Shown: piece by piece, positions 16,996-29,586 of the stretch | Position numbering within the stretch: position 1 is the first letter of the stretch | Layout: each line of letters starts with the position of its first letter | Assembly: GCA_003240735.1 (NCBI GenBank) | Contig: QFNE01000007.1 | Location: 62,001 to 126,000, forward strand | Origin: Paracoccus denitrificans | Lineage (GTDB): Bacteria > Pseudomonadota > Alphaproteobacteria > Rhodobacterales > Rhodobacteraceae | Reading direction: 5' to 3' | Length of the DNA: 64,000 nt | Made by a program: the position numbers and the translations under genes | Notes under the pieces: model-generated | What the model saw: the letters and a program-made list of their open reading frames with translations, nothing else | What the model was told of the DNA's origin: nothing | Databases searched by the model: none

Positions 16996-17337
16996 ATGCC
17001 CAGTCTTGCAACCTACCTTGCCCTGTTCGCCGCCATCGTGGCCGAGATATTTTCCACCAACATGCTGCAACGCTCGGCACAGTTCACCAAGCTGGGGCCG
17101 ACCGTCGCAATGGCCTTGGGATACGCGCTGTCGTTCTATCTGTTGTCGCTGGCGTTGCGCGAAATGCCCCTCGGGATCGCTTATGCGGTCTGGAGCGGGC
17201 TTGGCATTGTCCTTGTGTCGCTGCTTGGGCTGTTCGCGTTCGGTCAGCGGCTGGACCTTCCCGCGATCATCGGACTAACGATGATCGTGGGCGGTGTGTT
17301 GGTGATCAACCTGTTTTCAGGCAGCGTCACGCATTAG
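16996..17337 (+). CDS. SMR-family small multidrug efflux protein
   Basis: A 113-residue four-helix inner-membrane protein of the EmrE/SugE family. The essential membrane-embedded Glu is Glu17 (AAIVAEIF), and the later AYAVWSGLGI motif is the family signature for the helix 3 region. It would work as an antiparallel dimer exchanging protons for cationic compounds. The ATG at 16996 has AAGGA eight bases upstream and gives the usual SMR length; an upstream start would add unconserved residues. It overlaps convergent prs by four bases. EmrE-type drug export seems likelier than guanidinium export, but this is not settled. Confidence 0.88.
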   Translation: MPSLATYLALFAAIVAEIFSTNMLQRSAQFTKLGPTVAMALGYALSFYLLSLALREMPLGIAYAVWSGLGIVLVSLLGLFAFGQRLDLPAIIGLTMIVGGVLVINLFSGSVTH

Positions 17338-18359
17338 AGGTCGAGGGGCGCGTACATCCCCTCATACACCGGCAGCAGCGTTTCCAGTTCGAACAGCGAC
17401 GACACGCTGGTGCCGTTCCAGATGGACATGATCGCCTGCGCAAACAGCGGCGCGGTCGGGACGATGCGAATGTTGCGGGCATTGCGCACCGCCTCGGTCT
17501 GGTTGATCGAGTCTGTGATAACCAACGATTTCATGATCGAGTTTTCGATCCGCCCGACAGCAGGCCCCGACAGGACGCCGTGCGTGATATAGGCATGCAC
17601 CTCGGTCGCGCCGTGATCGGCCAGCAGTTGCGCCGCTTTGACCAGCGTGCCGGCCGTGTCGCAGATGTCGTCCACGATGATACAGGTCTTGCCAGATACA
17701 TCGCCGATCACGGTCATGTCCGCGATTTCACCCGCCCTTTCGCGTCGTTTGTCGACGATTGCCATCGGCGCACCAATCCGCTTGGCGATTTCGCGCGCGC
17801 GCGCCACGCCGCCGACATCGGGCGAGACGACCATCAAATCGTCAGTGCGACCCTTGAAGTGATGCAGGATATCCAGCGAAAAGATCGGCGCGGCGTAAAG
17901 GTTGTCGACGGGAATATCGAAGAAGCCCTGAATCTGCGTGGCGTGCAGATCCAGGGTCAGGATGCGGTCGATACCTGCGTTGGTCAGAAGATTGGCCACC
18001 AGCTTTGCACTGATCGGCGTCCGGGCCTTGGCCCGGCGATCCTGACGCGCATAGCCGAAATACGGGATCACGGCGGTGATCCGCGCGGCAGAGCTGCGAC
18101 GCAGCGCGTCCGCCATGATCAGCAGTTCCATCAGATTGTCGTTCGCCGGGTTCGACGTCGACTGGATGATGTACATGTCCTCGCCACGGACGTTTTCATA
18201 GACCTCGACGAAGATTTCGCCGTCGTTGAACCGCTCGACCCGCGCATCGACGGGCGACACGTTCATCCCCCGATGCATCGACATCCGCCGGGCAATGGCG
18301 TTGGCTAGCGGTCGGTTGCTGTTGCCGGCAATCAACTTGGGTTCGGTCATGGCGGGCAT
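17334..18359 (-). CDS. prs: Ribose-phosphate pyrophosphokinase
   Basis: PRPP synthetase making phosphoribosyl pyrophosphate from ribose 5-phosphate and ATP, for nucleotide, His and Trp synthesis. At 341 residues it is slightly longer than E. coli Prs. The catalytic flexible loop region YFGYARQDRRA and the PRPP-binding loop IIVDDICDTAGTL are clear. The ATG at 18359 is preferred: GGAG lies seven bases before it; a second ATG three codons on is possible. The isomerase gene starts divergently within 90 bp. Confidence 0.96.
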   Translation of the reverse strand: MPAMTEPKLIAGNSNRPLANAIARRMSMHRGMNVSPVDARVERFNDGEIFVEVYENVRGEDMYIIQSTSNPANDNLMELLIMADALRRSSAARITAVIPYFGYARQDRRAKARTPISAKLVANLLTNAGIDRILTLDLHATQIQGFFDIPVDNLYAAPIFSLDILHHFKGRTDDLMVVSPDVGGVARAREIAKRIGAPMAIVDKRRERAGEIADMTVIGDVSGKTCIIVDDICDTAGTLVKAAQLLADHGATEVHAYITHGVLSGPAVGRIENSIMKSLVITDSINQTEAVRNARNIRIVPTAPLFAQAIMSIWNGTSVSSLFELETLLPVYEGMYAPLDL

Positions 18360-18447
18360 AAGCAGGCTCCGGTGGTGCGGGGAATCGGCAGATTGCGGAC
18401 GCCTTTACACCACGTTAGCGTCCCGGCAAACCTTGGTGGAGCGGATG

Positions 18448-19038
18448 ATGGCACATATCGACTATTACTTCGGTACGACCAGCCCATATGTCTATTTGGC
18501 TGGCAACCGGCTGGAGGAGATTGCCGCCAAGCATGGCGCCGCGATCACCTATCGCCCGGTCGATATCCCGCAACTTTTTGACCGCACCGGCGGGATTCAG
18601 CCCGCGAGCCGTCACTCCTCGCGTATGGAGTACCGCGCACAAGAGCTGGCGCGGTGGTCGGAAGAACTGGGGATGCCGCTGAAGATCGACGTTGCTGCCA
18701 CGAACGCCGCACCATCCTCCTACGCTGTCATCGCCGCGCAGGAAACGGGCGGCGACGTCGCCCCGCTCATTCAGGCAATCACGCGTGCACGCTGGGCTGA
18801 AGGCCGGGACATCGCAGATGACGCGGTGATCCGCGAGGCGCTGTCAGCGACGGGATTCGACCCCTCGCTAGTGGACAAGGGGCTGTTTGTCGGGGCCGAA
18901 ACTTACGCCCGCAATCTGGAGTGCGCAGTGGAAGCCGGCGTCTTTGGCGCGCCGTTCTATATCGTCACGGACAGCGGGCAGAAGTTCTGGGGACAGGACA
19001 GGCTGTCATTCCTCGATAAACATCTGGCATCGTTGTGA
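18448..19038 (+). CDS. 2-hydroxychromene-2-carboxylate isomerase (kappa-GST/DsbA fold)
   Basis: A 196-residue thioredoxin-fold protein of the HCCA isomerase/kappa glutathione transferase family. It starts MAHIDYYFGTTSPYVYLA, with Ser12 as the candidate glutathione-contacting residue. The C-terminal GVFGAPFYIVTDSGQKFWGQDR is the family's cis-Pro loop and substrate-site region. Members use glutathione to isomerise intermediates in aromatic degradation, but many copies lie outside such pathways, as here. The second ATG (18448) is favoured, with GGAG six bases upstream. The stop overlaps the GTG of the next gene by four bases. Confidence 0.85.
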   Translation: MAHIDYYFGTTSPYVYLAGNRLEEIAAKHGAAITYRPVDIPQLFDRTGGIQPASRHSSRMEYRAQELARWSEELGMPLKIDVAATNAAPSSYAVIAAQETGGDVAPLIQAITRARWAEGRDIADDAVIREALSATGFDPSLVDKGLFVGAETYARNLECAVEAGVFGAPFYIVTDSGQKFWGQDRLSFLDKHLASL

Positions 19039-19814
19039 GCGATATCGCCACACGCCACTGGCCGGGCGACCCCGACCGCCCTGCCATTGCCCTGCATTGC
19101 ATGATGGGCACCGCGAACGCCTGGGGTCCGGTTGCCGAACGTCTTGGCGGAATGATCGATCTGCGCGGGTTCGACATGCCGTCGCACGGTCGCAGCCCAG
19201 CTTGGGACCCAGCCGCGGGCATTGATTTTCACACGACGGTCACGCACATCGCCGCTGGGATGATTGACCGTCCTGTCGACCTGATCGGCCATTCCATCGG
19301 CGCAACAGTGGCGCTGCGCATTGCCGTCGGTGCCCCTGACGCCGTCCGCAGTCTGACGTTGATCGAGCCCGTGATGTTCGCAGCCACCCCTCAGCAAAGC
19401 ATGCAGGATCTGGCCGGCAGCGATCTGACAGCTTTGCTGTCAGAAGGCCGCAATCAAGAAGCCGCCGCAGCGTTTCTTGGCATGTGGGGCGGTCCCGGCG
19501 GTATGGCGGCCATGCCACAGCGGGTCCGGGATGCAGCCATCGCACAGATTCCGTTGATTGCCGAAACCAATGCGTCGCTTCTGCATGACGCGGCGAACAT
19601 CCTGCGTCCGGGCGGATTGGAAGGGATCGATGCGCCCGTGATGCTGATAACCGGCAGCGCATCCCCGCCAGTGATGCATGAAATCGTCGACGCATTGGCC
19701 GACAGGTTTCAGGATGTCGGCGTCGCGGACGTTCCCGGTGCCGGGCACATGCTGACGATCACCCACCCCGATCAGGTCGCAGGACTGATCGCCGCCAATC
19801 TGGAACGCGCGTGA
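19035..19814 (+). CDS. Alpha/beta-fold hydrolase
   Basis: A 259-residue alpha/beta hydrolase. The nucleophile elbow GHSIGA provides Ser, the catalytic His is expected in GAGHMLTITHPD, and LHCMMGTANAW is the oxyanion-hole region. It starts with GTG overlapping the previous stop (GTGA), so it is coupled to the isomerase-like gene. The pair may act on the same compound, but no substrate can be named. The gene converges on the lectin-domain gene. Confidence 0.85.
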   Translation: MSDIATRHWPGDPDRPAIALHCMMGTANAWGPVAERLGGMIDLRGFDMPSHGRSPAWDPAAGIDFHTTVTHIAAGMIDRPVDLIGHSIGATVALRIAVGAPDAVRSLTLIEPVMFAATPQQSMQDLAGSDLTALLSEGRNQEAAAAFLGMWGGPGGMAAMPQRVRDAAIAQIPLIAETNASLLHDAANILRPGGLEGIDAPVMLITGSASPPVMHEIVDALADRFQDVGVADVPGAGHMLTITHPDQVAGLIAANLERA

Positions 19815-19824
19815 CCTGCGCTAA

Positions 19825-20175
19825 TCAATCGACGTCGAAATCGACGTCGTAAGGGACGGGCCCGATGGCCATCCATTCGGCCCTGACCCGCGCGACACGG
19901 GTGTCACCCCATGTCCGAAATACGATCTGAAATCCGGTATGCGTGATGAAGTCGGCTTGGATATCCGCCCGTTGGTTCGCGTCGCTCGCGATGTCCCACA
20001 TGCCGAGAGAGACATGAACGACCGGATAATCCAGAAACGGTTCGGAAAAGGTGATGTCGTGGCGCGCGATGCGCATGCCCGTACCGCTCCACATCTCGCC
20101 GTTGTCTTCGAATGCGGAAAACAGAACTTCGGCCCCGCGGGTGATGCCGACTGCTGCGTTGTTGAAACGTCTCAT
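19825..20175 (-). CDS. H-type lectin domain protein
   Basis: A 116-residue protein that is almost entirely one H-type lectin-like domain. Features are GEMWSGTGMR near the start, then FSEPFLDYPVVHVSLGMWD and the closing FRTWGDTRVARVRAEWMAIG, the FRTWGDTRV-type motif characteristic of the fold. H-type lectins bind GalNAc in snails and Dictyostelium; bacterial members are uncharacterised. No signal peptide is seen, so it is probably cytoplasmic or leaves by another route. It lies just past the ATP synthase terminator. Start at 20175 by comparison with domain limits; the longer frame runs back through atpC. Confidence 0.75.
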   Translation of the reverse strand: MRRFNNAAVGITRGAEVLFSAFEDNGEMWSGTGMRIARHDITFSEPFLDYPVVHVSLGMWDIASDANQRADIQADFITHTGFQIVFRTWGDTRVARVRAEWMAIGPVPYDVDFDVD

Positions 20176-20199
20176 GCCCGAGCTTTCCCGCGGTAAGAT

Positions 20200-20235
20200 A
20201 AAGGCCCCGACAATGTCGAGGCCTTTCAATTCTTC
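20200..20235 (-). terminator. Probable terminator of the ATP synthase operon
   Basis: AAAGGCCCCGACA and TGTCGAGGCCTTT pair over about 12 bp with one G-U, 20 bp beyond the atpC stop. The minus-strand U-tract is poor (TTTATCTT), so termination may be partial. Confidence 0.55.
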
Positions 20236-20245
20236 ACGGTGATGA

Positions 20246-20692
20246 TCAGTCCGGGAAGTTGGAGTGGTTCGGGTCCAGACCGATATGGGTGCCAAGGGCC
20301 TCCATATCCGCCAGCAGCTTGACCGCTGCCGCAACCGCAACCTCGCCTTTTTCGCCACGCGTCTCGGCGGATTTCTTCGCCTGATACGCCTCGACCATCA
20401 TCTCATCGAAGATCGCCTGTGACATCTCTGCGCGCGGGTGACCCCGTTCCGCCAGAAGGCTGACCGAGGTGTTGTTGATTTCGGCAAACCCACCGCTGAC
20501 GGCGAATTCGACCGAATTCCCGGTCGCATCGACCAGCGTCACCAGACCCGGGCGAAGCGTCACAATGCTGGGCGCGTGGCCCGGCATTGCGGTCAGATCG
20601 CCATCGGTGCCCGGCAGACGGACTTCGCGCACCGGAACAGAGACGAGGCTCCGCTCTGGTGAAACGAGGTCGAACTGCATCGTGTCGGCCAT
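20246..20692 (-). CDS. atpC: F1 ATP synthase subunit epsilon
   Basis: Epsilon subunit of F1, 148 residues. The N-terminal beta-sandwich has MQFDLVSPERSL and the LPGTDGDLTAMPGHAPSIVTLRPG segment diagnostic for AtpC. A C-terminal helical part follows (EAYQAKKSAETRGEKG). It links gamma to the c-ring and can inhibit ATP hydrolysis. An AAGGGGG ribosome site precedes the ATG, and the gene lies 9 bp after atpD as the last gene of the operon. Confidence 0.95.
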   Translation of the reverse strand: MADTMQFDLVSPERSLVSVPVREVRLPGTDGDLTAMPGHAPSIVTLRPGLVTLVDATGNSVEFAVSGGFAEINNTSVSLLAERGHPRAEMSQAIFDEMMVEAYQAKKSAETRGEKGEVAVAAAVKLLADMEALGTHIGLDPNHSNFPD

Positions 20693-20701
20693 GTCGCCCC
20701 C

Positions 20702-22123
20702 TTACGCCGCTTCGGCGGCCAGGCGCTGTGCCTTGGCTTTCACGTCTTCAATGCCACCGACCATGTAGAAGGCCGATTCCGGCAGGTGATCGTATTCACC
20801 AGCGACGACAGCTTTGAACGACTTAATGGTGTCTTCCAGCGGAACCTGAACTCCGTCCGAGCCGGTGAACACTTTTGCCACGTCGAAGGGCTGCGACAGG
20901 AAACGCTGGATCTTGCGCGCACGCGCAACGGTCAGTTTGTCCTCTTCCGACAGCTCGTCCATGCCAAGGATGGCGATGATGTCCTGCAGCGACTTGTACT
21001 TCTGCAGGATTCCCTGAACGTCACGCGCGACCTGATAATGCTCTTCGCCGACAACCGCCGGATCGAGGATACGGCTGTTGGAGTCGAGCGGGTCGACGGC
21101 CGGATAGATCCCCAGTTCCGAAATCGCACGCGACAGAACGGTCGTCGCGTCAAGGTGGGCAAAGGTCGTCGCAGGCGCGGGGTCGGTCAAATCATCGGCC
21201 GGGACGTAAACGGCTTGGATCGAGGTGATCGAGCCGTTCTTGGTCGAGGTGATGCGTTCCTGCATCGCGCCCATGTCGGTCGCCAGCGTCGGCTGATAAC
21301 CCACGGCGGACGGGATACGGCCCAGCAGTGCCGACACTTCCGAACCCGCCTGGGTGAAGCGGAAGATGTTGTCGACGAAGAACAGAACGTCGGTCCCGGT
21401 CGAGTCGCGGAACTGTTCGGCAATGGTCAGACCGGTCAGCGCGACGCGCATCCGGGCACCCGGAGGCTCGTTCATCTGGCCATAGACCAGAGCCACCTGC
21501 GAGGCGCCCAGATCGTCTTCCTTGATGACGCCGGATTCGACCATCTCGTGGTAAAGGTCGTTCCCTTCACGGGTCCGTTCACCCACCCCGGCGAACACCG
21601 AATAACCCGAGTGCACTTTGGCGATGTTGTTGATCAGTTCCATGATCAGAACGGTCTTGCCGACGCCGGCACCACCGAACAGACCGATCTTGCCGCCCTT
21701 GGAATACGGCGCCAGCAGGTCGATGACCTTGATGCCGGTGACCAGAATTTCCGAGCTGGTGGCCTGCGCGGCGAAGTCCGGAGCGGGCTGGTGGATCGCG
21801 CGCTTTTCAGTCGCATCGACCGGGCCGCGTTCGTCGACGGGCTCACCCACGACGTTCAGGATGCGGCCCAGGGTTGCGTCGCCCACGGGAACCGAGATCG
21901 GCTCGCCGGTGTCGGTGACGGCGGTCCCACGGACCAGACCTTCGGTTGCGTCCATTGCAATGGCGCGGACGGTGTTTTCGCCCAGATGCTGCGCCACTTC
22001 CAGGATCAGCTTCTTGCCGTTGTTTTCAGTTTCCAGCGCGTTCAGAATCGCCGGCAGGTGGTCGTCGAACTGCACGTCGACAACGGCGCCGATGACCTGT
22101 GTGATCTTGCCCTGAGCTGCCAT
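20702..22123 (-). CDS. atpD: F1 ATP synthase subunit beta
   Basis: Catalytic beta subunit, 473 residues. The P-loop GGAGVGKTVLIMELI, the catalytic Glu region FAGVGERTREGNDLYHEM and the DELSEEDKLTVARARKIQRFL stretch are all intact. It makes ATP at three sites in the F1 head. It sits between atpG and atpC with short gaps. Confidence 0.98.
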   Translation of the reverse strand: MAAQGKITQVIGAVVDVQFDDHLPAILNALETENNGKKLILEVAQHLGENTVRAIAMDATEGLVRGTAVTDTGEPISVPVGDATLGRILNVVGEPVDERGPVDATEKRAIHQPAPDFAAQATSSEILVTGIKVIDLLAPYSKGGKIGLFGGAGVGKTVLIMELINNIAKVHSGYSVFAGVGERTREGNDLYHEMVESGVIKEDDLGASQVALVYGQMNEPPGARMRVALTGLTIAEQFRDSTGTDVLFFVDNIFRFTQAGSEVSALLGRIPSAVGYQPTLATDMGAMQERITSTKNGSITSIQAVYVPADDLTDPAPATTFAHLDATTVLSRAISELGIYPAVDPLDSNSRILDPAVVGEEHYQVARDVQGILQKYKSLQDIIAILGMDELSEEDKLTVARARKIQRFLSQPFDVAKVFTGSDGVQVPLEDTIKSFKAVVAGEYDHLPESAFYMVGGIEDVKAKAQRLAAEAA

Positions 22124-22144
22124 TTATCTACCCCTGCGTTACGG

Positions 22145-23032
22145 TCAGAGCGCCTCGGCGCCCGCAATGATTTCAATAAGTTCGGTGGTGATCGCGGCCT
22201 GACGCGACCGGTTGTATTCGGTCGTCAGTCGATCGATCATTTCACCGGCGTTGCGCGTGGCGTTGTCCATCGCGCTCATCCGTGCGCCCTGCTCGGACGC
22301 GGCGTTTTCCAGCAGCGCCGAGAACACCTGCGTGGCGACCGAACGCGGCAGAAGCTCCGTCAGGATCGCCTCTTCGCCGGGTTCGTAGTCGTAAAGCATG
22401 TTCGCGCCTTCGGCGGCCGCACCCTCTTCACCCGGCTCGATCACGCCCGGAATGATCTGGCGTGCGGTCGGAACCTGGCTGATGACGGATTCGAAGCGGT
22501 TATAGAACAGCGTCGCCACATCAAAGTCGCCAGCCTCGAACCGATCGAGGATTTCCTGAGTGATCTCGCGCGCGTTGGCGTAACCGATGCGCTTGACCTC
22601 GGACAGGTCGACGTGATGGACGAAGCGGTCGCCATAGTCGCGGCGAAGCTGCTCGCGCGCCTTCTTGCCGACTGTCAGGATCGCAACTTCCTTGCCCTGT
22701 GACAGCAGTTCAACTGCGCGCTGACGCGCCAGCTTGACGATCGAGCTGTTGAAGCCGCCGGCAAGCCCGCGTTCCGACGTCAAAACGACCAGCAGGTGAC
22801 GACGATCCTCACCGGTGCCGACCAGAAGGCGCGGCGCGCCTTCCTGCGTGCTGGCCGCGGCCGTCAGGCCCGCCATGACGGCGGACATGCGGTCGGCATA
22901 GGGACGTGCGGCTTCCGCTGCTTCCTGCGCACGGCGCAGTTTCGCGGCGGCGACCATCTGCATCGCCTTGGTGATCTTCCGCGTGTTCTTGACGCTTCCG
23001 ATCCTGACTTTGAGATCCTTGAGGCTGGGCAT
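22145..23032 (-). CDS. atpG: F1 ATP synthase subunit gamma
   Basis: Central rotor shaft, 295 residues. The N-terminal helix MPSLKDLKVRIGSVKNTRKITKAM contains the conserved TRKITKAMQMVAAAK contact region, and the C-terminal ITTELIEIIAGAEAL completes the coiled coil. Order and spacing in atpHAGDC are standard for alphaproteobacteria, where the Fo genes lie elsewhere. Confidence 0.97.
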   Translation of the reverse strand: MPSLKDLKVRIGSVKNTRKITKAMQMVAAAKLRRAQEAAEAARPYADRMSAVMAGLTAAASTQEGAPRLLVGTGEDRRHLLVVLTSERGLAGGFNSSIVKLARQRAVELLSQGKEVAILTVGKKAREQLRRDYGDRFVHHVDLSEVKRIGYANAREITQEILDRFEAGDFDVATLFYNRFESVISQVPTARQIIPGVIEPGEEGAAAEGANMLYDYEPGEEAILTELLPRSVATQVFSALLENAASEQGARMSAMDNATRNAGEMIDRLTTEYNRSRQAAITTELIEIIAGAEAL

Positions 23033-23044
23033 CTATCCCTCCTC

Positions 23045-24573
<1,529 letters not shown>

Positions 24574-24574
<1 letters not shown>

Positions 24575-25131
24575 TAGCGGACCTCTTTCATGACATTCTT
24601 AAGGGAAGCGAGCTTCGAGCTGATCGAGCTGTCGATCATCTGCGAACCAAGCTTGACAATCATTCCGCCGATCAGTGCTTCGTCGACGCGCGCGTCCAAC
24701 CGGACGGTCTTGCCCGATTTCTGCGACAGCGTGTCCGACAGGCGGCGTTCCTGTTCGGCGCTGAGAGGTGCTGCCGACACGACCTGCGCCGTCATCTCGC
24801 CCCGTTCGTCGGCGATGCGCGCCTTCAGGGCGTTGACCAATTGCGGCAGTGCAAACAGGCGGCGGTTCTGCGCCATCAGTCGCAGGGTGTTTGCCAGCAG
24901 CGGCGACAGCTCCATCTTGGCCGCGATTGCGGCGATAGCACGTTCGCGATCTTCGCGGCTGATCAGCGGCGAGGTGATGAGCGTGCGGATATCGGCATCC
25001 GACAGAACGGCACTTACGGCGTCAACTTGGCTTGCCAGCGCATCAATGCCGCCATCCGCCTTGGCAAGGTCGAACAGGGCCTGCGCATAGCGTCCGGCGA
25101 TATTTGCGGAAATCGAAGCGGTATTGGCCAC
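24574..25131 (-). CDS. atpH: F1 ATP synthase subunit delta
   Basis: Peripheral-stalk delta (OSCP-like) subunit, 185 residues. The start region SISANIAGRYAQALFDLAK and the end VRLDARVDEALIGGMIVKLGSQMIDSSI are family signatures. GTG at 25131 is chosen: an AAAGGGG site lies about six bases upstream, and the protein then has the normal length. A GTG two codons earlier is too close to that site. It is the first gene of atpHAGDC, with a predicted promoter about 110 bp upstream. Confidence 0.94.
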
Positions 25132-25156
25132 GGACACCCCTTTGGTTAGCGCGTAG

Positions 25157-25196
25157 CCCCGCAGGCCGGGCCGGCTTTGGCCGGTCAGTCGCGGGG
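25157..25196 (-). other. GC-rich stem-loop in the atpH leader
   Basis: CCCCGC at 25157-25162 pairs with GCGGGG at 25191-25196, enclosing a perfect hairpin CCGGC-TTTG-GCCGG at 25171-25184. It lies in the untranslated leader 26-65 bp before the atpH GTG. The T-run needed for a terminator is missing, so it may stabilise the message or modulate initiation. Confidence 0.45.
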
Positions 25197-25240
25197 CGCG
25201 GACGGTGGAAAGCGACGACCGCCTCCCGAAATCTGGGGGG

Positions 25241-25269
25241 TCTGTAACAGCCCTGCCCCACGGTCGCAA
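25241..25269 (-). promoter_or_regulatory. Predicted sigma-70-type promoter of the atp operon
   Basis: On the minus strand TTGCGA (25269-25264), a 17-base spacer and TACAGA (25246-25241). It is the best match in the 264 bp between atpH and the methyltransferase gene and would give a leader of about 100 bases. Confidence 0.5.
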
Positions 25270-25395
25270 CTGCATTGGTAACGGAAAAGCGACCGTCCGA
25301 CGCAATTAGACGCCGGGTCGCGGGAACGTTTCTGTCAAGATTGTCGTTACGCGCGCCAGCAACCGCCAAGCTGCACCCGCAAATTGGCCACGGCG

Positions 25396-26184
25396 TCATC
25401 CCGATTCGACGATCACCGCAGGCTGTGCCGGTTTTGGCGAGGGCGGCCTGGGCCGGGTAATGCCCTCCAGCACGTCCAGGGGACTGGGAACGATAGCGCG
25501 CGGCACCCGGCCGATGGGCGCCGGGACCTGCTTGGTCAGTTCGGCCAGCAACACCCCTGCCACCAGCATCTGTGAAATCCGGTTTCCCGTCCGCTCCCAC
25601 ATCTGCGCGCCCTTGAGCCAAAAGCGGCGATCCGACGGCGGGATATAGATCGCGGCGCCGGTGCGTTCGATGACGAAACCCGCGCGGCGCGCCTGCGATT
25701 CCAGCTGCCCCTTGGTATAGCTGCGCCCAAAGCCAAACGGCGTGCGGTCGGTCTGGGCCCAAAGACCTGCCCGGTTCGGGACCATGACCATGATCCGGCC
25801 GCCGGGCCCCAGCACGCGCCACGCCTCGGCCAAAAGGGCGGCGGGGTTGTCCGACGTCTCAAGCGCATGCAGCAATACCAGCCGGTCGATGCTGCCGGTT
25901 TCCATCGGCCAGGCACCTTCGTCACACAGCACCGCATGGTTCGGCAGCCCCGCAGGCCAACCCAGCACCCCCTGCTGGGCTGGCATCAGCCCGGTCACGC
26001 GCCGCGCGCTGGTCAGATACGGGCGCAGCATCGGGACAGCAAAGCCGAACCCAGCGACTGACATGCCCGAAGCGCCTTTGGCCGGCCACGCCGCCAGCAG
26101 CCTGTCGCGCAAAATCTTCTGCGCCACGCGGCCGAGGGCGCGCTGATAATAAAAGGCCCGCAGGTCAAGAATATCGGCATACAT
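25396..26184 (-). CDS. Class I SAM-dependent methyltransferase
   Basis: A 262-residue protein with a methyltransferase type 11 core: a SAM-binding first strand (GMSVAGFGFAVPML), an acidic region near PMETGSIDRLVLLHALE and the later VLGPGGRIMVMVPNR motif. The first motif is degenerate: the usual GxGxG reads AGFGFA. The C-terminal part has a hydrophobic patch and a Pro-rich end. Substrate unknown. In Rhodobacterales this gene is often beside gloB, as here, where gloB starts divergently about 105 bp away. Start at 26184 (MYADILDLRAFY) is favoured because the upstream residues are not family-like. Confidence 0.8.
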   Translation of the reverse strand: MYADILDLRAFYYQRALGRVAQKILRDRLLAAWPAKGASGMSVAGFGFAVPMLRPYLTSARRVTGLMPAQQGVLGWPAGLPNHAVLCDEGAWPMETGSIDRLVLLHALETSDNPAALLAEAWRVLGPGGRIMVMVPNRAGLWAQTDRTPFGFGRSYTKGQLESQARRAGFVIERTGAAIYIPPSDRRFWLKGAQMWERTGNRISQMLVAGVLLAELTKQVPAPIGRVPRAIVPSPLDVLEGITRPRPPSPKPAQPAVIVESG

Positions 26185-26289
26185 CGCCAGCCAGATTGCC
26201 ACCGGGTGCAGCGCGGTCAAGTGCAGTCCCCGGAACCCCACCCCGTCGACGCGGCGTTCCTGTTATTCTCGCGCCAAGGAAGGACCCCC

Positions 26290-27039
26290 ATGCCCCAGCT
26301 TCGAACCGTCCGGTGTCTTGATGACAACTACGCATATCTGATCCACGAGGCCGGTCAGACCGTTCTTGTGGACGCGCCCGAGGCCGGCCCGATTCTGAAC
26401 GAACTGAACGACGCAGGCTGGTCGCTGGATGTCATCCTGCTGACGCACCATCATGACGACCATATCCAGGCCGTGCCGGCAATCGTTGAGGCGACCGGCG
26501 CGCAGGTATGGGGCAACGGCGCGGACGCAAGACGCCTGCCGCCTTTGGACCGTGCCCTGTCAGTCGGCGAGGTCGTTGATCTTTTGGACGACCGCGTGGA
26601 CGTGCTGGACGCACCCGGCCATACAATCGGCCATGTCGCATTCAATTTCGAACGCAGCAAAATGCTGTTTACCGCTGACAGCCTGATGGCGCTGGGTTGC
26701 GGGCGGCTGTTCGAAGGTGACGCCGACACGATGTGGAACACGCTGGACCGATTGGCCGCCCTGCCCGGCGACACGCTGGTCTGTTCGGGTCACGATTATT
26801 GCAGATCGAATGGCGCTTTCGCGCTTTCGGTCGATCCGGACAATCAGGCGTTGCGGCAGCGGTTATCGGATAATGCGGCTGGAAAACGGCCCTGTTCGCC
26901 CGCCACGCTTTCGGACGAAATCGCGACCAACCCGTTTCTGCGGGCAGCGGCACTTGCCGACAGTCTGGGGATGACGGATCAGCCTGCGAACAAGGTCTTT
27001 GCCCAGCTGCGCAAAATGAAGGACAGCTTTCGAGGCTGA
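26290..27039 (+). CDS. gloB: Hydroxyacylglutathione hydrolase (glyoxalase II)
   Basis: A 249-residue metallo-beta-lactamase fold enzyme that hydrolyses S-lactoylglutathione in methylglyoxal detoxification. The binuclear metal motif THHHDDH is present, with metal ligands following in DAPGHTIGHVAF, FTADSLMALGCGRLFEG and CSGHDY. The C-terminal domain (NPFLRA, substrate binding) is complete. AAGGAAGG sits before the ATG at 26290. Confidence 0.93.
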   Translation: MPQLRTVRCLDDNYAYLIHEAGQTVLVDAPEAGPILNELNDAGWSLDVILLTHHHDDHIQAVPAIVEATGAQVWGNGADARRLPPLDRALSVGEVVDLLDDRVDVLDAPGHTIGHVAFNFERSKMLFTADSLMALGCGRLFEGDADTMWNTLDRLAALPGDTLVCSGHDYCRSNGAFALSVDPDNQALRQRLSDNAAGKRPCSPATLSDEIATNPFLRAAALADSLGMTDQPANKVFAQLRKMKDSFRG

Positions 27040-27061
27040 TATATCTTCGCGCCGGATCGGC

Positions 27062-27090
27062 CGCGTGTGCCTTGAAAAACGGCACACGCG
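27062..27090. repeat. Perfect 10-bp inverted repeat between gloB and clpA
   Basis: CGCGTGTGCC (27062-27071) and GGCACACGCG (27081-27090) with a 9-base loop TTGAAAAAC. No T-run follows on the plus strand, so it is either a factor-assisted terminator for gloB or a protein-binding palindrome before clpA. Confidence 0.5.
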
Positions 27091-27248
27091 CGATCACATC
27101 TGCCACAACGCGATGGGTTTCGGCGGCAAGATCAAAGTTAGCGCTTGAAACCTGCCGAAATCCGCAAATCTTGAAGATACCATGACAGTCTGGTCAGGTG
27201 GGCGTTGCAGGACCCCCAAACCGCCAGCCGACTGACAGGAGCCTGAAC

Positions 27249-29567
<2,319 letters not shown>

Positions 29568-29586
29568 TCGCAGATCGAAGCAAATC

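Noticed and set aside
15825..18308. An 827-codon open frame on the plus strand
   Set aside because: It runs opposite obg and prs and across the SMR gene, all with clear family motifs. It is a shadow frame.
20786..22702. A 638-codon open frame on the plus strand
   Set aside because: It is antisense to atpD and atpG and has no family features.
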